NCBI GenBank assembly: GCA_023436065.1
Contig: JAEZKU010000024.1
Span: forward strand, 1 to 64,000
Direction: 5' to 3'
DNA: 64,000 nt
DNA from: Bacillota bacterium
Lineage (GTDB): Bacteria > Bacillota > Clostridia > Lachnospirales > Lachnospiraceae
In this document: positions 52,589 to 61,040 of the stretch, in pieces
Layout: each line of letters opens with the position of its first letter
How positions within the stretch are numbered: position 1 is the stretch's first letter
Translations under genes and position numbers: made by a program
The notes under the pieces: model-generated
Told to the model about the DNA's origin: nothing
Databases searched by the model: none
What the model saw: the letters and a program-made list of their open reading frames with translations, nothing else

Positions 52589-53077
52589 TTATGTGAATTT
52601 GACTCTTTTGTTTATCATGGCTCCCAGGATTCCGATCACTGCTCCTGTAATCACACCGGCTATCATAAGGAACGGCAGATAGTAAGCAATATCAAAGGTT
52701 TCGACCACTAAAATTGCTACACCTATCTGTCCAATATTATGTGCAATTCCTCCGATAATACTTACACCTGTCATACTAAGTAGTTTTGTTTTTTGAAAAA
52801 TCGTCATCAAGAGCCAGCTGAGCATTCCTCCGGCTAAGCTGTATAACATCATGGACAGATTTCCGAAAGTAAAACCTACCAGAAGGATACGGAGCAAAGA
52901 CAGTGAAAATGCCTCCCTTGCTCCCATGGAATAAAGGGCAGTGATGACCACCAGATTGGCCAAGCCAAGCTTTATTCCCGGTATCGCCAGAGAAAGAGGA
53001 AACAGGCTTTCTATATAACTCAGGATAAAGGCTAATGCCACCAATAATCCGTAGGTTGCTACTTTTTTTGCTTTCAT
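52589..53077 (-). CDS. Gx transporter family protein (Hpre_diP_synt_I)
   Basis: A 162-residue membrane protein with about five hydrophobic segments and the family GIKLGLANLVVI and GGIAHNIGQIGVA motifs. Once annotated as heptaprenyl diphosphate synthase component I, the family now looks like an S-component-type transporter; the substrate is unknown. It lies 12 bases after the NusG-domain-II gene, a common pairing in Clostridia. No polyprenyl synthetase partner is nearby. Confidence 0.9.
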   Translation of the reverse strand: MKAKKVATYGLLVALAFILSYIESLFPLSLAIPGIKLGLANLVVITALYSMGAREAFSLSLLRILLVGFTFGNLSMMLYSLAGGMLSWLLMTIFQKTKLLSMTGVSIIGGIAHNIGQIGVAILVVETFDIAYYLPFLMIAGVITGAVIGILGAMINKRVKFT

Positions 53078-53089
53078 GTCGACTCCTTA

Positions 53090-53458
53090 CTAGTTTGCGA
53101 TAATGTCCACTTCGCTATTCTCTTCACTCTCAATGATCAGTACAACCTTATTCGGCAGGCAGGTTATTGTCTCATGATTATAGCGAATCGATTTATGATT
53201 GACACAAATCTTATCAGGACAGCTTGCTTCCAGCATGTCTACTGTTCTGTTCTCAATGATAAAGGTATTGTATCCACCCTTTCCATCTTCTACCGTAAAA
53301 GTGGTATCCTTATTCAGATCAAAGGTTTGATAGGTTTTTCCGTCAACCTTTACCACGACCCGGCTGCCTTCCTTTTTGCTTAGGTTCAGGAACAGGATTA
53401 CCGCCAAGGCCAAAAGGACGATTACTCCGACTAAAATAATATCATTTTTCTTTATCAT
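53090..53458 (-). CDS. NusG domain II-containing (DUF1312) membrane-anchored protein
   Basis: A 122-residue protein with one N-terminal membrane anchor (about 8-25, IILVGVIVLLALAVILFL) and an extracytoplasmic NusG domain II fold. The family signature SCPDKICVNHKSIRYNHETITCLPNKVVL is present in blocks, with three conserved cysteines. It precedes the Gx transporter gene. Function unknown; often found with redox or flavin-linked Rnf-type genes. Confidence 0.88.
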   Translation of the reverse strand: MIKKNDIILVGVIVLLALAVILFLNLSKKEGSRVVVKVDGKTYQTFDLNKDTTFTVEDGKGGYNTFIIENRTVDMLEASCPDKICVNHKSIRYNHETITCLPNKVVLIIESEENSEVDIIAN

Positions 53459-53570
53459 AATGACTCCTAATTAATTCATGTTATTGTTTTCATTCATTTT
53501 CTTATCTTATCATACTTTTATTGCGAGGGAAAGCAAAAATCGACACTTGTAAAAAGCTCCCGAATTTGTG

Positions 53571-53616
53571 AATATAAAAGAACCGATATCTTTAAAACTC
53601 AAGGGATATCGGTTCT
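53571..53616 (-). terminator. rho-independent terminator after the Mrp gene
   Basis: AGAACCGATATC (53579-53590) and GATATCGGTTCT (53605-53616) form a perfect 12-bp stem; on the minus strand TTTTATATTC follows. Confidence 0.88.
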
Positions 53617-53654
53617 CGGTTCTTAGTCGTTCCTATAATTTATTTCAACTTAGC

Positions 53655-54479
53655 TTATAGTTTCTCAAGGCTGTCAGCCAGCTGATCCAGCCAATCACCC
53701 TCATATAATTCTATCATACCGCGGTCGCAGGCTGCAGCAAGCTTAGGATTGATCGGAAGCTTGGCGATGAGTGGTATCTGATACTTTGCTGCTGTCTCCT
53801 CTATATGGCTTTCACCGAAAATCTGATATTCCTTACTGCAATCCGGACATACAAAATAGGACATATTTTCTACAAGACCCAGAATAGGGACATTCATCAT
53901 CTGAGCCATCTTCACAGCCTTACCCACTATCATGGATACAAGTTCCTGCGGAGAGGTAACGATAATAATTCCATCGATCGGCAGGGACTGAAATACCGTA
54001 AGCGGAACATCTCCTGTTCCCGGTGGCATATCCACGAACATATAATCCACATCGCTCCAAATCACGTCGGACCAGAACTGCTTCACAGTTCCTGCGATAA
54101 TCGGTCCTCTCCATACTACAGGATCTGTCTCATCAGGAAGCAGCAGATTGATGGACATCACTTCTATCCCTGTATTTGATTTTGCAGGGATAATTCCTAG
54201 CTCATTACTGACCACCTTATTCTTGATCCCAAAAGCCTTCGGTATAGATGGGCCGGTGATATCTGCATCAAGGATAGCTGTATTATAACCCCTTCTATTC
54301 ATATTGACAGACATCAGGGAGGTAACCAGTGACTTTCCTACTCCACCCTTACCGCTGACAACACCTATAACCTTTCTTACATTACTAAGTTCATTCGGTA
54401 ACACTTCAAATTGGTTCTTCGGTTTCTGATCGCTGCATTTTGTCTCACAGCTTCCACAGTTGCTATTGCAGTTGCTCAT
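53655..54479 (-). CDS. Mrp/NBP35-family iron-sulfur carrier ATPase
   Basis: A 274-residue P-loop ATPase that carries or assembles Fe-S clusters. The deviant Walker A is GVVSGKGGVGKS (about 39-50). An N-terminal cysteine cluster (C4, C8, C11, C15) and the CPDC motif near residue 210 are the NBP35/Mrp cluster sites. VDMPPGTGDVPLT and NMSYFVCPDC are the family signature. It has a strong promoter at 54557-54584. Confidence 0.95.
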   Translation of the reverse strand: MSNCNSNCGSCETKCSDQKPKNQFEVLPNELSNVRKVIGVVSGKGGVGKSLVTSLMSVNMNRRGYNTAILDADITGPSIPKAFGIKNKVVSNELGIIPAKSNTGIEVMSINLLLPDETDPVVWRGPIIAGTVKQFWSDVIWSDVDYMFVDMPPGTGDVPLTVFQSLPIDGIIIVTSPQELVSMIVGKAVKMAQMMNVPILGLVENMSYFVCPDCSKEYQIFGESHIEETAAKYQIPLIAKLPINPKLAAACDRGMIELYEGDWLDQLADSLEKL

Positions 54480-54556
54480 TCTATTTCATCCTTTCGTTCG
54501 GTATTTTTCCTTTCTGACATTCCAGGCTGTATTCAAAGTCTTAAAACTCGCTTGTT

Positions 54557-54584
54557 ATTATACCCCTTTAAAGGTAGTTGTCAA
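54557..54584 (-). promoter_or_regulatory. sigma-A promoter of the Mrp gene
   Basis: Minus-strand TTGACA (54579-54584) and TATAAT (54557-54562) with a 16-base spacer. Confidence 0.8.
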
Positions 54585-54656
54585 TCCTTATTTCGCTGAA
54601 CAACCGCAGGCTCCTTTGAATATTATGATATATAACCTTACGAAAGGAGAGGTATC

Positions 54657-55679
54657 ATGCAAATTCTATCGATAAGAAATTCTGTCATACTAACGGCAGA
54701 ATTATTCGCTTTTATGTCTCAGAATGTGTTATTGCTTACTATCCTCGGAGGTATCCTGCTTCTTCTGGTATTCTTCACCATCCTATTTGGCAAAAAGAAA
54801 CCCAGAAAGGAAAAGCATGAGGTAGTACGTCCGGTCACTGAAATTGTAGGCTCTACCACAGAAAGACTGGCGGAATTAAACCGTGAGCTTAAGCCCTTTG
54901 GCTTTGCCTATGAGCCATATCAGGATATATTCTACTCTTTGCTGAATCCCTGGCAGCGAGATATGGGTTACTGCAGGCTTTACGACGAAGCCAGTGCGGT
55001 TATGAGCATGATTATAGACTGTGAGCCAATCCGCTTTGAATATGGCGGACGTAGATGGTTGATTGAGTTCTGGAAAGGCCAATACGGAATGACAACAGGT
55101 TGCGAAGTTGGCATTTATTATACGCAGTGGCCGGACCTGGATATCCCGGGGGTATTTAACGGTACCTTCTATTACTGCCTCCGAGATGAGGAATTAATAA
55201 ATATGTCCTTTATCTTCAAGAAAAGAGGAAATATCTTATTCACACGCAGCGGTTATCACTGGTGGCTCACCGGATTTAAGCTTGGGGAATTCAGTAAGCC
55301 AACGGAGCTCACTATGGATATTATCCTTGATTTATATGATCGTAAAATGGCAAATGCCTTCATAGATGCGTTAATAAAGACCGGTTATAAGGATGAGGAG
55401 TTTATCCAACAGGGCCGCAGAGTGATCGTACGCTTTGATAAACCGCACACCAAGCAACCACTGACCCGGGGCGGTCTTACAGAGTTCATCATGATGCGTA
55501 ACAATGAGGCTCTCTGCAGCTCTTACCAGATGCTTACCGAAGCATACACTGATACATTGGATAAGCTCGAAATTGTACGCAAGGAATCACCTTCCATGTA
55601 CGGTCAGATACTGAATCTCGGCAAGCCGAAAGCAGTATTTGAGGCCTATAACAACATTAAGGAATACCTAAGAGATTAA
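54657..55679 (+). CDS. DUF4474 domain protein, membrane-anchored
   Basis: A 340-residue protein of unknown function. One membrane segment lies at about 22-43 (NVLLLTILGGILLLLVFFTIL), then a basic stretch and the DUF4474 domain (about 75-230) with FGFAYEPYQDIFYSLLNPWQRDMGYCRLYDE and GIYYTQWPD in family order, rich in aromatic residues. ATG follows AAAGGAGAGG. It is followed after 28 bases by a metallophosphoesterase on the same strand, probably one operon. Confidence 0.85.
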   Translation: MQILSIRNSVILTAELFAFMSQNVLLLTILGGILLLLVFFTILFGKKKPRKEKHEVVRPVTEIVGSTTERLAELNRELKPFGFAYEPYQDIFYSLLNPWQRDMGYCRLYDEASAVMSMIIDCEPIRFEYGGRRWLIEFWKGQYGMTTGCEVGIYYTQWPDLDIPGVFNGTFYYCLRDEELINMSFIFKKRGNILFTRSGYHWWLTGFKLGEFSKPTELTMDIILDLYDRKMANAFIDALIKTGYKDEEFIQQGRRVIVRFDKPHTKQPLTRGGLTEFIMMRNNEALCSSYQMLTEAYTDTLDKLEIVRKESPSMYGQILNLGKPKAVFEAYNNIKEYLRD

Positions 55680-55707
55680 CAGAGCCCAGATTAGGAAGTG
55701 ATATCAT

Positions 55708-56616
55708 ATGTCAGCATCAAGACGCTTATCTAAAGTTCTTCAAAACTCCAAGGTACTCCACTTTGATGAAAGCTCCCGAATCGTCATAATGAGCGATGTC
55801 CATCGTGGTAATGGCAATTGGGGGGATAATTTTTCAGGAAACCAGAATTTATTTTTTGCAGCATTGTACTATTATTATGAAAATGGTTATACCTATATTG
55901 AATTGGGTGATGGCGATGAGCTTTGGGAAAACAGGACGATTGAAGATATCATCCTCGCACACAGTGATGCCTTCTGGCTGATGTCACTCTTCTATAGGGA
56001 TCATCGTTTTTATATGCTTTACGGAAATCATGATATCGTCAAGAAGGATCCCAAGTATTCGCAGACCCGATGTCGTTCCTTCTACTGTGACAGCATGAAC
56101 TCTTATATTGCATTATTTCCCGGAATTGAAATTACAGAGGGGTTGATCCTGCGATATAGGAACACCGATAATCAGATTTTGCTTACCCATGGCCATCAGG
56201 GTGACTTCTTAAATGACACCCTGTGGAGAGTAACACGTTTTCTTGTAAGATATATCTGGAGGCCGTTAGAACTGGTCGGAATCAAAGATCCGACCAGTAC
56301 CTCCAAGAACTATCAAATGATGAATTCAGTGGAAAAGAATCTAATTGCCTTTTCAACTAAAAACCGGCAGATGATGATCTGCGGTCATACCCATCGACCT
56401 GTGTTTCCACGTGTCGGAGAGCCCTTGTATTTTAATGACGGCAGCTGCGTCCATCCTCGTTGTATTACTGCAATTGAGATCCGAAACGGTACCATCTCTT
56501 TAGTGAAATGGGCCGTCATGACAAAGCCTGACCGTACACTGTACGTCGGCCGTGAAGTGTTGGAAGCCCCGGTCAGGCTGACAGAGTATTTTCAATCCCT
56601 GTCACAGAAGGCATAA
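55708..56616 (+). CDS. calcineurin-like metallophosphoesterase
   Basis: A 302-residue phosphoesterase with the complete metal-site set: SDVHRGNG, LGDGDELWE (Asp-rich site), YGNHDIV, THGHQGD and GHTHRPVF. It would hydrolyse phosphomono- or diesters in the cytoplasm; the substrate is not clear. It is similar to the UDP-diacylglucosamine-hydrolase-like and serine/threonine phosphatase branches but I cannot place it firmly. Co-directional with the DUF4474 gene. Its stop abuts that of the convergent flavin reductase. Confidence 0.92.
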   Translation: MSASRRLSKVLQNSKVLHFDESSRIVIMSDVHRGNGNWGDNFSGNQNLFFAALYYYYENGYTYIELGDGDELWENRTIEDIILAHSDAFWLMSLFYRDHRFYMLYGNHDIVKKDPKYSQTRCRSFYCDSMNSYIALFPGIEITEGLILRYRNTDNQILLTHGHQGDFLNDTLWRVTRFLVRYIWRPLELVGIKDPTSTSKNYQMMNSVEKNLIAFSTKNRQMMICGHTHRPVFPRVGEPLYFNDGSCVHPRCITAIEIRNGTISLVKWAVMTKPDRTLYVGREVLEAPVRLTEYFQSLSQKA

Positions 56617-57180
56617 TTACTTTTTCTTTTTCACAGAATACCCGAATTTACCGAGCAGTTCACCCAATGCATAGTATTCTCCATGGGAATATACGATCAA
56701 TCCGGATTGATTAAGATGGAATCTTCCCTTTTCATCCATCAGACTTTTATCTGCTTTAACCCCTGTCACTTCTGCCAAAAACAGGTCATGAGAGCCTAAT
56801 GGCAGGATTTGGGTTACTTTACATTCTATATTTACCGGACTTTCCGAGATAGCCGGTACAAGGACTGTTTCGGAAGGGACGGGAGTAAGCTTCATCTCTT
56901 TGAATTTATCCACCTCTCGGCCGGATTTCACACCACAATAATCCGCTTGTCTTACCAGATCATTTGTAACAAGATTGATGACAAATTCCCCGCTTTCCTT
57001 TATAATGTCATAGGAATAGCGTTCCTTTCTGATCGAGATTGACACCATAGCCGGGCTTGAACACACAGTTCCGGTCCAAGCGATGGTAATGATATTCGGC
57101 TTTTCCATCGTACCACAGCTTACCATCACTGCCGGAATTGGATAAAGCATATTACCCGGTTTCCATAGTTCCTTTTCCAT
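56617..57180 (-). CDS. flavin reductase family protein
   Basis: A 187-residue FMN-binding protein of the flavin reductase/FMN-binding split barrel type (PAVMVSCGTMEKPNIITIAWTG, ERYSYDIIKESGEFVINL, GVKSGREVDKFKEM in order). It may reduce flavin or act as an FMN redox protein. ATG at 57180 follows AAAGGAGG by seven bases. A ferredoxin gene starts divergently nearby, a possible redox partner. Confidence 0.92.
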   Translation of the reverse strand: MEKELWKPGNMLYPIPAVMVSCGTMEKPNIITIAWTGTVCSSPAMVSISIRKERYSYDIIKESGEFVINLVTNDLVRQADYCGVKSGREVDKFKEMKLTPVPSETVLVPAISESPVNIECKVTQILPLGSHDLFLAEVTGVKADKSLMDEKGRFHLNQSGLIVYSHGEYYALGELLGKFGYSVKKKK

Positions 57181-57291
57181 TTGACTGCCTCCTTTCTGAA
57201 TTACATTTATTCTAGCGATTTTATCCTGCCCTGTCAATGCATCCGGATTCCTGAAAATGTGATTACAGTCAAATCATTCTAAGGAAGCCTC

Positions 57292-57300
57292 TGGTATAAT
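57292..57300 (+). promoter_or_regulatory. extended -10 promoter for the ferredoxin gene
   Basis: TGGTATAAT fits the TGnTATAAT extended -10 pattern, with no good -35. It lies 57 bases before the ferredoxin start. Confidence 0.6.
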
Positions 57301-57356
57301 TTGTACGATGATATATCATACTAAATCTGTATTGAATAGGAAAGGAGAATTTTTTT

Positions 57357-57548
57357 ATGAAAGCATCTGTTGATCAGGACGGCTGCATCAGCTGCGGCTT
57401 ATGTATTGATGTATGCCCGGAGGTATTCAGTTATAATGAAAATGATGTGTCACAGGCTATTGAAGGAGACATTCCTGCGGATTGCCTGGAAAGAGCTGAG
57501 GAGGCAAGGGACGGGTGTCCTGTCAGTGTCATCGATTTAAAGGAATAA
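57357..57548 (+). CDS. 4Fe-4S ferredoxin
   Basis: A 63-residue single-cluster ferredoxin. The first cysteine motif is CISCGLCIDVCPE and the last cluster ligand is in DGCPVSVI, typical of 4Fe-4S monocluster ferredoxins. Highly acidic. ATG follows AAAGGAG. Electron donor role is likely, partner unknown; a small GNAT gene follows 29 bases downstream. Confidence 0.95.
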   Translation: MKASVDQDGCISCGLCIDVCPEVFSYNENDVSQAIEGDIPADCLERAEEARDGCPVSVIDLKE

Positions 57549-57577
57549 GTAAGCCATAGAGGAAAGGGGGGAGCCAT

Positions 57578-57853
57578 ATGGAATTTATTAAAGAGGAACA
57601 CAAGATCTATTTGAATGACGACCAAAATCATATGCTTGCAGTCGTAACTTTTCCCAAACACAGTGAAGGTATTGTTAATATCGACCACACCTTTGTTGAC
57701 CCGTCTCTTCGCGGACAGGGTGTTGCCGGAAAGCTGATGGAAGCCGCAGTTGCCTATTTCCGTTCAGCCAATATTAAAGCGAAACCTACGTGCAGCTATG
57801 CGGTTAAGTATTTCGAAGAGCATCCCGAATGTGCCGATGTTCTTGCGAAGTAA
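57578..57853 (+). CDS. small GNAT-fold protein (YjdJ/NATD1 type)
   Basis: A 91-residue protein of the minimal GNAT family: HTFVDPSLRGQGVAGKLMEAA carries the acetyl-CoA motif and SYAVKYFEEHPECADVL the family end. The protein is too short for a full GNAT, as in yjdJ-like members; substrate unknown. ATG follows AAAGGGGGG. Confidence 0.88.
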   Translation: MEFIKEEHKIYLNDDQNHMLAVVTFPKHSEGIVNIDHTFVDPSLRGQGVAGKLMEAAVAYFRSANIKAKPTCSYAVKYFEEHPECADVLAK

Positions 57854-57922
57854 GGTGAGCTTAAGTAATATTGAATAATTTATGATTGAGGCTGCATTTA
57901 CGCTGTGTAAAACCTTGGGGGT

Positions 57923-58148
57923 CTATTGTCTTCCCTCACACACCGAAGCCAGGACAAAACTTAGGGATTGTATGCCACTATCGGACAGAACTGTCCGCTC
58001 TTGACACACAATCCCTAAGTTTTGTTCTTTCGACGGTGCATGTACGCGAAAGTAAAGCGAGCATTGGCAAGCTTGCTTGCTTATATGCGAGCGCGCACGC
58101 GAACCTGATGGCGAGTTTACGAGCTTATCAGGTATGGGAAGACAATAG
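57923..58148. repeat. 226-bp multi-hairpin element with 13-bp terminal inverted repeats
   Basis: Ends CTATTGTCTTCCC (57923-57935) and GGGAAGACAATAG (58136-58148) are perfect inverted repeats. Inside are an 18-bp perfect stem (57954-57971 with 58008-58025) enclosing CGGACAG/CTGTCCG (57982-57997), a CTTTCG/CGAAAG stem (58027-58052) and ACCTGAT/ATCAGGT (58103-58133). The stretch is more G+C-rich than its surroundings and has no credible gene. It fills the gap between the small GNAT gene and the convergent VOC gene. Confidence 0.8.
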
Positions 58149-58171
58149 CTCTGCGCGGGGGGTGGGTTAGA

Positions 58172-58546
58172 TTATTCGTGTACGTCTCCGATTTCGAGCA
58201 GGTGGCCGTCCGGATCCAGGATGCGGATGACCTTCTCTCCCCAGTCATGCTGTTTGATGCCGTGAAGGAATTCCACATTGGCTTCCTTCAGCTTTTGCTC
58301 CATGGCAGGTAGATCCGAGGTTGTAAAGTAAAAATCCACATCATAGGCCCCCAGCTTCTCACCGTGATAGGTCTTATTGATATATCCATAGAATACATCA
58401 GCCGCATGAATGGAAAAACCACCTTCAAACAATACAAAGGTATCATATACCTTTTCCGCCTTCAGTCCTATCACTTCCTCATAAAACTTCTTTGATGCTT
58501 CGACGTTCTTGACCAAAGCAATCGCATGGTGAAACTTGATTTCCAT
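58172..58546 (-). CDS. VOC/glyoxalase-family protein
   Basis: A 124-residue vicinal oxygen chelate protein with two beta-alpha-beta-beta-beta modules: FHHAIALVKNVEASKKFYEEVIGL and the closing RILDPDGHLLEIGD, where metal-binding residues His and Glu lie. Could be a glyoxalase-like lyase or an antibiotic-binding protein; the function is not decided by sequence. Single-gene unit. Confidence 0.9.
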   Translation of the reverse strand: MEIKFHHAIALVKNVEASKKFYEEVIGLKAEKVYDTFVLFEGGFSIHAADVFYGYINKTYHGEKLGAYDVDFYFTTSDLPAMEQKLKEANVEFLHGIKQHDWGEKVIRILDPDGHLLEIGDVHE

Positions 58547-58757
58547 TGTAATACTCCCCTTTTCTTTTGATACGCTATATCAATAATGGTTGTTACTTCC
58601 TAATTCTACCTTACAAACTGAATGGATTCAACTACGAAACATAGCTGCATTTAAGATTGATTACCAGAAATATTTTGAGGCAAACAGGTTATCCTATAAT
58701 AAACTCCACTGTTTTATATCTCTTTTATTTTTACTCATTTATTTAGGAGGATTTATC

Positions 58758-59468
58758 ATGGAATTTTTAAAAGTAGCCTTTTCAGCCTTTGGCACCATGA
58801 TCGCAGTATTTTTTTTTACGAAATTAATGGGCAACCGTGAGATGTCCCAGATTTCTATGTTTGATTATGTCAGCAGCATTACGATTGGTTCTATCGCCGG
58901 AGAGATGGCGGTCATGTCAACGGATAGCTTTTTTAAACCTTTAGTTGCTATGGTTGTATTCAGCGTTTTTTCCATGCTTATTTCCTACTCTACCTGTAAA
59001 TCTATCGTTCTTCGAAGATTTTTTGAAGGACAGTCGATCCTGCTTTATCAAAACGGTCAGATTTTTGAGAAGAATCTGCTGAAGGCCAAGGTAGACATCG
59101 ACGAGTTACTGGCAGCCTGTCGACTGGAGGGGTATTTTGATCTTGAAGAAATTTATACCATCTATCTGGAGCCGAGTGGTATGATCAGCGTTTTACCAAA
59201 ATCAGCTAACCGTCCTGTAACTCCTAAGGATATGAATCTTAATCCTATACAGTCTACACCTCTTGCTAATGTAATTATCGACGGAAAAATCTTGTACGAT
59301 AATCTGCAAAATACGGGGAAGGATGATAAATGGCTGAATAAGCAGCTCGAGTCCAAGGGGGTCAAGAATTTAAAAGACATTATTCTGGCAACCTATGATT
59401 TTTCAGACAGCAACTTGAATGTTTATCAGAAGACAAATCGTAAAGTGCTGCGTGATATATTTGAATAG
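58758..59468 (+). CDS. DUF421 (YetF-type) membrane protein
   Basis: A 236-residue protein with three N-terminal membrane segments (about 3-21, 33-52 and 58-80 region: FGTMIAVFFFTKLMG, MFDYVSSITIGSIAGEMAV) and a cytoplasmic C-terminal DUF421 domain (SILLYQNGQIFEKNLLKAKVDIDELLAACR). YetF-type proteins are found in spore formers; some affect germination or lipid state, function uncertain. ATG at 58758 follows AGGAGG by seven bases; an upstream reading has a long unmatched extension. Confidence 0.9.
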   Translation: MEFLKVAFSAFGTMIAVFFFTKLMGNREMSQISMFDYVSSITIGSIAGEMAVMSTDSFFKPLVAMVVFSVFSMLISYSTCKSIVLRRFFEGQSILLYQNGQIFEKNLLKAKVDIDELLAACRLEGYFDLEEIYTIYLEPSGMISVLPKSANRPVTPKDMNLNPIQSTPLANVIIDGKILYDNLQNTGKDDKWLNKQLESKGVKNLKDIILATYDFSDSNLNVYQKTNRKVLRDIFE

Positions 59469-59531
59469 GAATAGATAGAGGGACCTGTTCATAAGATATT
59501 ACGAGCATATGGTACAGGAAGTCTATCAATT

Positions 59532-60638
59532 ATGATGAATAAACGAACTTCTAAATATATTCTGTTAAGCATGTTTCTCATTCTCCCTGCTCTACTCCTG
59601 TTCGGAATAGCAATTCTTCGTTCTAATACTTTGGTTCTCGATGCATCCTCCACTTCGGAGAAGAAGGATTTTATCAAATGGGTTAATTTTGATGTTTCAA
59701 GTAAAGCTTTGGAACGTGCATATAAATATGATGTAGAATCCAGGGATTGGGAGGTTAAAATCAATTGGATTGAGCTTCTAGCCTTGCTTGGAAATAAATA
59801 TGGGGGAGATTTTTCAAGGTACAGAGAAAAGGATATGACAGCGATCGTAGAGAAATTAAAAAGTAAAGAGGCTACGATTGAGAGCCTGTCTGAGAATATG
59901 AAGTATTATAAGTATTATCATGATGCTTATGAGGCTGTCTTGGGTGGAATGGTAGGCTCCTATAAAATAGAAGTGCCGGATGAGAACACTCCCGGAGGGA
60001 AGCGCTGGGAAGAAAAATACGGTCTGAAGGCATTTCTGCCCTTGGCAAAATATTATCCCTACAGTCATTTTGATGACTTCGGCGTATCCAGAAGCTATGG
60101 TTTTAAGCGAAAGCATCTTGGGCATGATATGATGGGGCAGACCGGTACACCCGTCATTGCAGTCGAATCCGGCTATGTGGAGGCACTGGGGTGGAATCAA
60201 TATGGAGGCTGGCGTATCGGTATCCGCAGCTTTGATAAAAAGCGCTACTACTATTACGCACATCTACGAAAGAATTTCCCCTATCAGAAAGGACTTGAGG
60301 TTGGAAGTATCGTTCAGGCAGGTGATGTCATCGGCTACCTCGGCAGGACCGGCTATTCCAGTTCAGAAAACTCGAATAACATCAGGACCTCTCATCTTCA
60401 TTTCGGAATGCAATTGATATTTGATGAATCTCAAAAGGAAAGTAATAATGAAATCTGGATAGACTGTTACGACCTCATACAGTTTTTGTACCGAAACCGT
60501 TGTGAAACCGTAAAAAATCCCGAGACGAAAGAATACAGCAGAGTATATCAGATGGTCGATCCGATTGCGGAATACTACATTAAGCACAGTATATATAAAT
60601 ATGATGATCAGGAAATCAGGATACGAATATACGAATAA
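59532..60638 (+). CDS. membrane-anchored M23 (LytM-type) peptidase
   Basis: A 368-residue protein with one N-terminal membrane anchor (about 9-29, YILLSMFLILPALLLFGIAIL) and an extracellular LytM domain in the C-terminal half. The zinc ligands are visible in RKHLGHDMM (H-x3-D type) and HLHFGMQL (H-x-H), plus YYYYAHLRK. The set of active-site residues looks complete, so it is probably an active peptidoglycan endopeptidase, possibly sporulation-linked (SpoIIQ-like). Two adjacent ATG codons; ribosome binding site AGGAAG. Confidence 0.9.
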   Translation: MMNKRTSKYILLSMFLILPALLLFGIAILRSNTLVLDASSTSEKKDFIKWVNFDVSSKALERAYKYDVESRDWEVKINWIELLALLGNKYGGDFSRYREKDMTAIVEKLKSKEATIESLSENMKYYKYYHDAYEAVLGGMVGSYKIEVPDENTPGGKRWEEKYGLKAFLPLAKYYPYSHFDDFGVSRSYGFKRKHLGHDMMGQTGTPVIAVESGYVEALGWNQYGGWRIGIRSFDKKRYYYYAHLRKNFPYQKGLEVGSIVQAGDVIGYLGRTGYSSSENSNNIRTSHLHFGMQLIFDESQKESNNEIWIDCYDLIQFLYRNRCETVKNPETKEYSRVYQMVDPIAEYYIKHSIYKYDDQEIRIRIYE

Positions 60639-60754
60639 GGAATATGATTATAAAATTCTGCTTATGAGGTTCTGATTATCAGTAAGATATAAAGGATGGT
60701 ATCCTCAATTAGCTGATTATGAATGATCATGATAATAAGCTGCATGTTACATAA

Positions 60755-60867
60755 GGCTTGTTGTAGGTTGGATGAGACAAAGGCTTGTCGTAAGGTTGAT
60801 ATGGTTAAAAGCTTGTTGTAAGCTTAATATAATAAAAAGGCTTGTCGTAAACTGTATATGACAAAAG
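60755..60867. repeat. four tandem imperfect repeats of 27-29 bp
   Basis: GGCTTGT(T/C)GTA-type units begin at 60755, 60782, 60810 and 60839, with spacings of 27, 28 and 29 bases. Interiors have diverged. The array runs straight into the palindromic element at 60858-60983. On the minus strand it would read as a short repetitive peptide, judged not to be a gene. The rest of the 60639-61040 gap is A+T-rich without a clear gene. Confidence 0.75.
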
Positions 60868-60983
60868 GTCCGGCTGTAAGCAGCCGGATTACGATAGCAA
60901 GAACGTCTCTGGAAAGTGCACTTTCCGAGGACGTTCCTGCTATCGTTTATCATGTCACCTTCGGTGACATGACCTTTTGTCAT
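60858..60983. repeat. 126-bp palindromic element with 13-bp terminal inverted repeats
   Basis: Ends ATGACAAAAGGTC (60858-60870) and GACCTTTTGTCAT (60971-60983) are perfect inverted repeats. Inside are CCGGCTG/CAGCCGG (60870-60887), a 56-base imperfect palindrome (60891-60946) centred on GGAAAGTGCACTTTCC, and TCATGTCACC/GGTGACATGA (60950-60972). Same design as the elements at 39306-39438 and 57923-58148. It lies just past the gerB-type stop and may also end that operon. Confidence 0.8.
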
Positions 60984-61040
60984 TCATCGTTAATGACATG
61001 ACCTTAATCGTTAGCGACATAACCTATTACCATTCCCTAA

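Noticed and set aside
57886..58170. 94-codon plus-strand frame downstream of the small GNAT gene
   Set aside because: It lies entirely within the multi-hairpin element, where both strands are constrained by base pairing; no credible start signal.
60747..60983. 78-codon minus-strand frame with repeated LTTSL-type peptides
   Set aside because: It is produced by the 27-29 bp tandem repeats and the palindromic element; no ribosome binding site and composition unlike the other genes.
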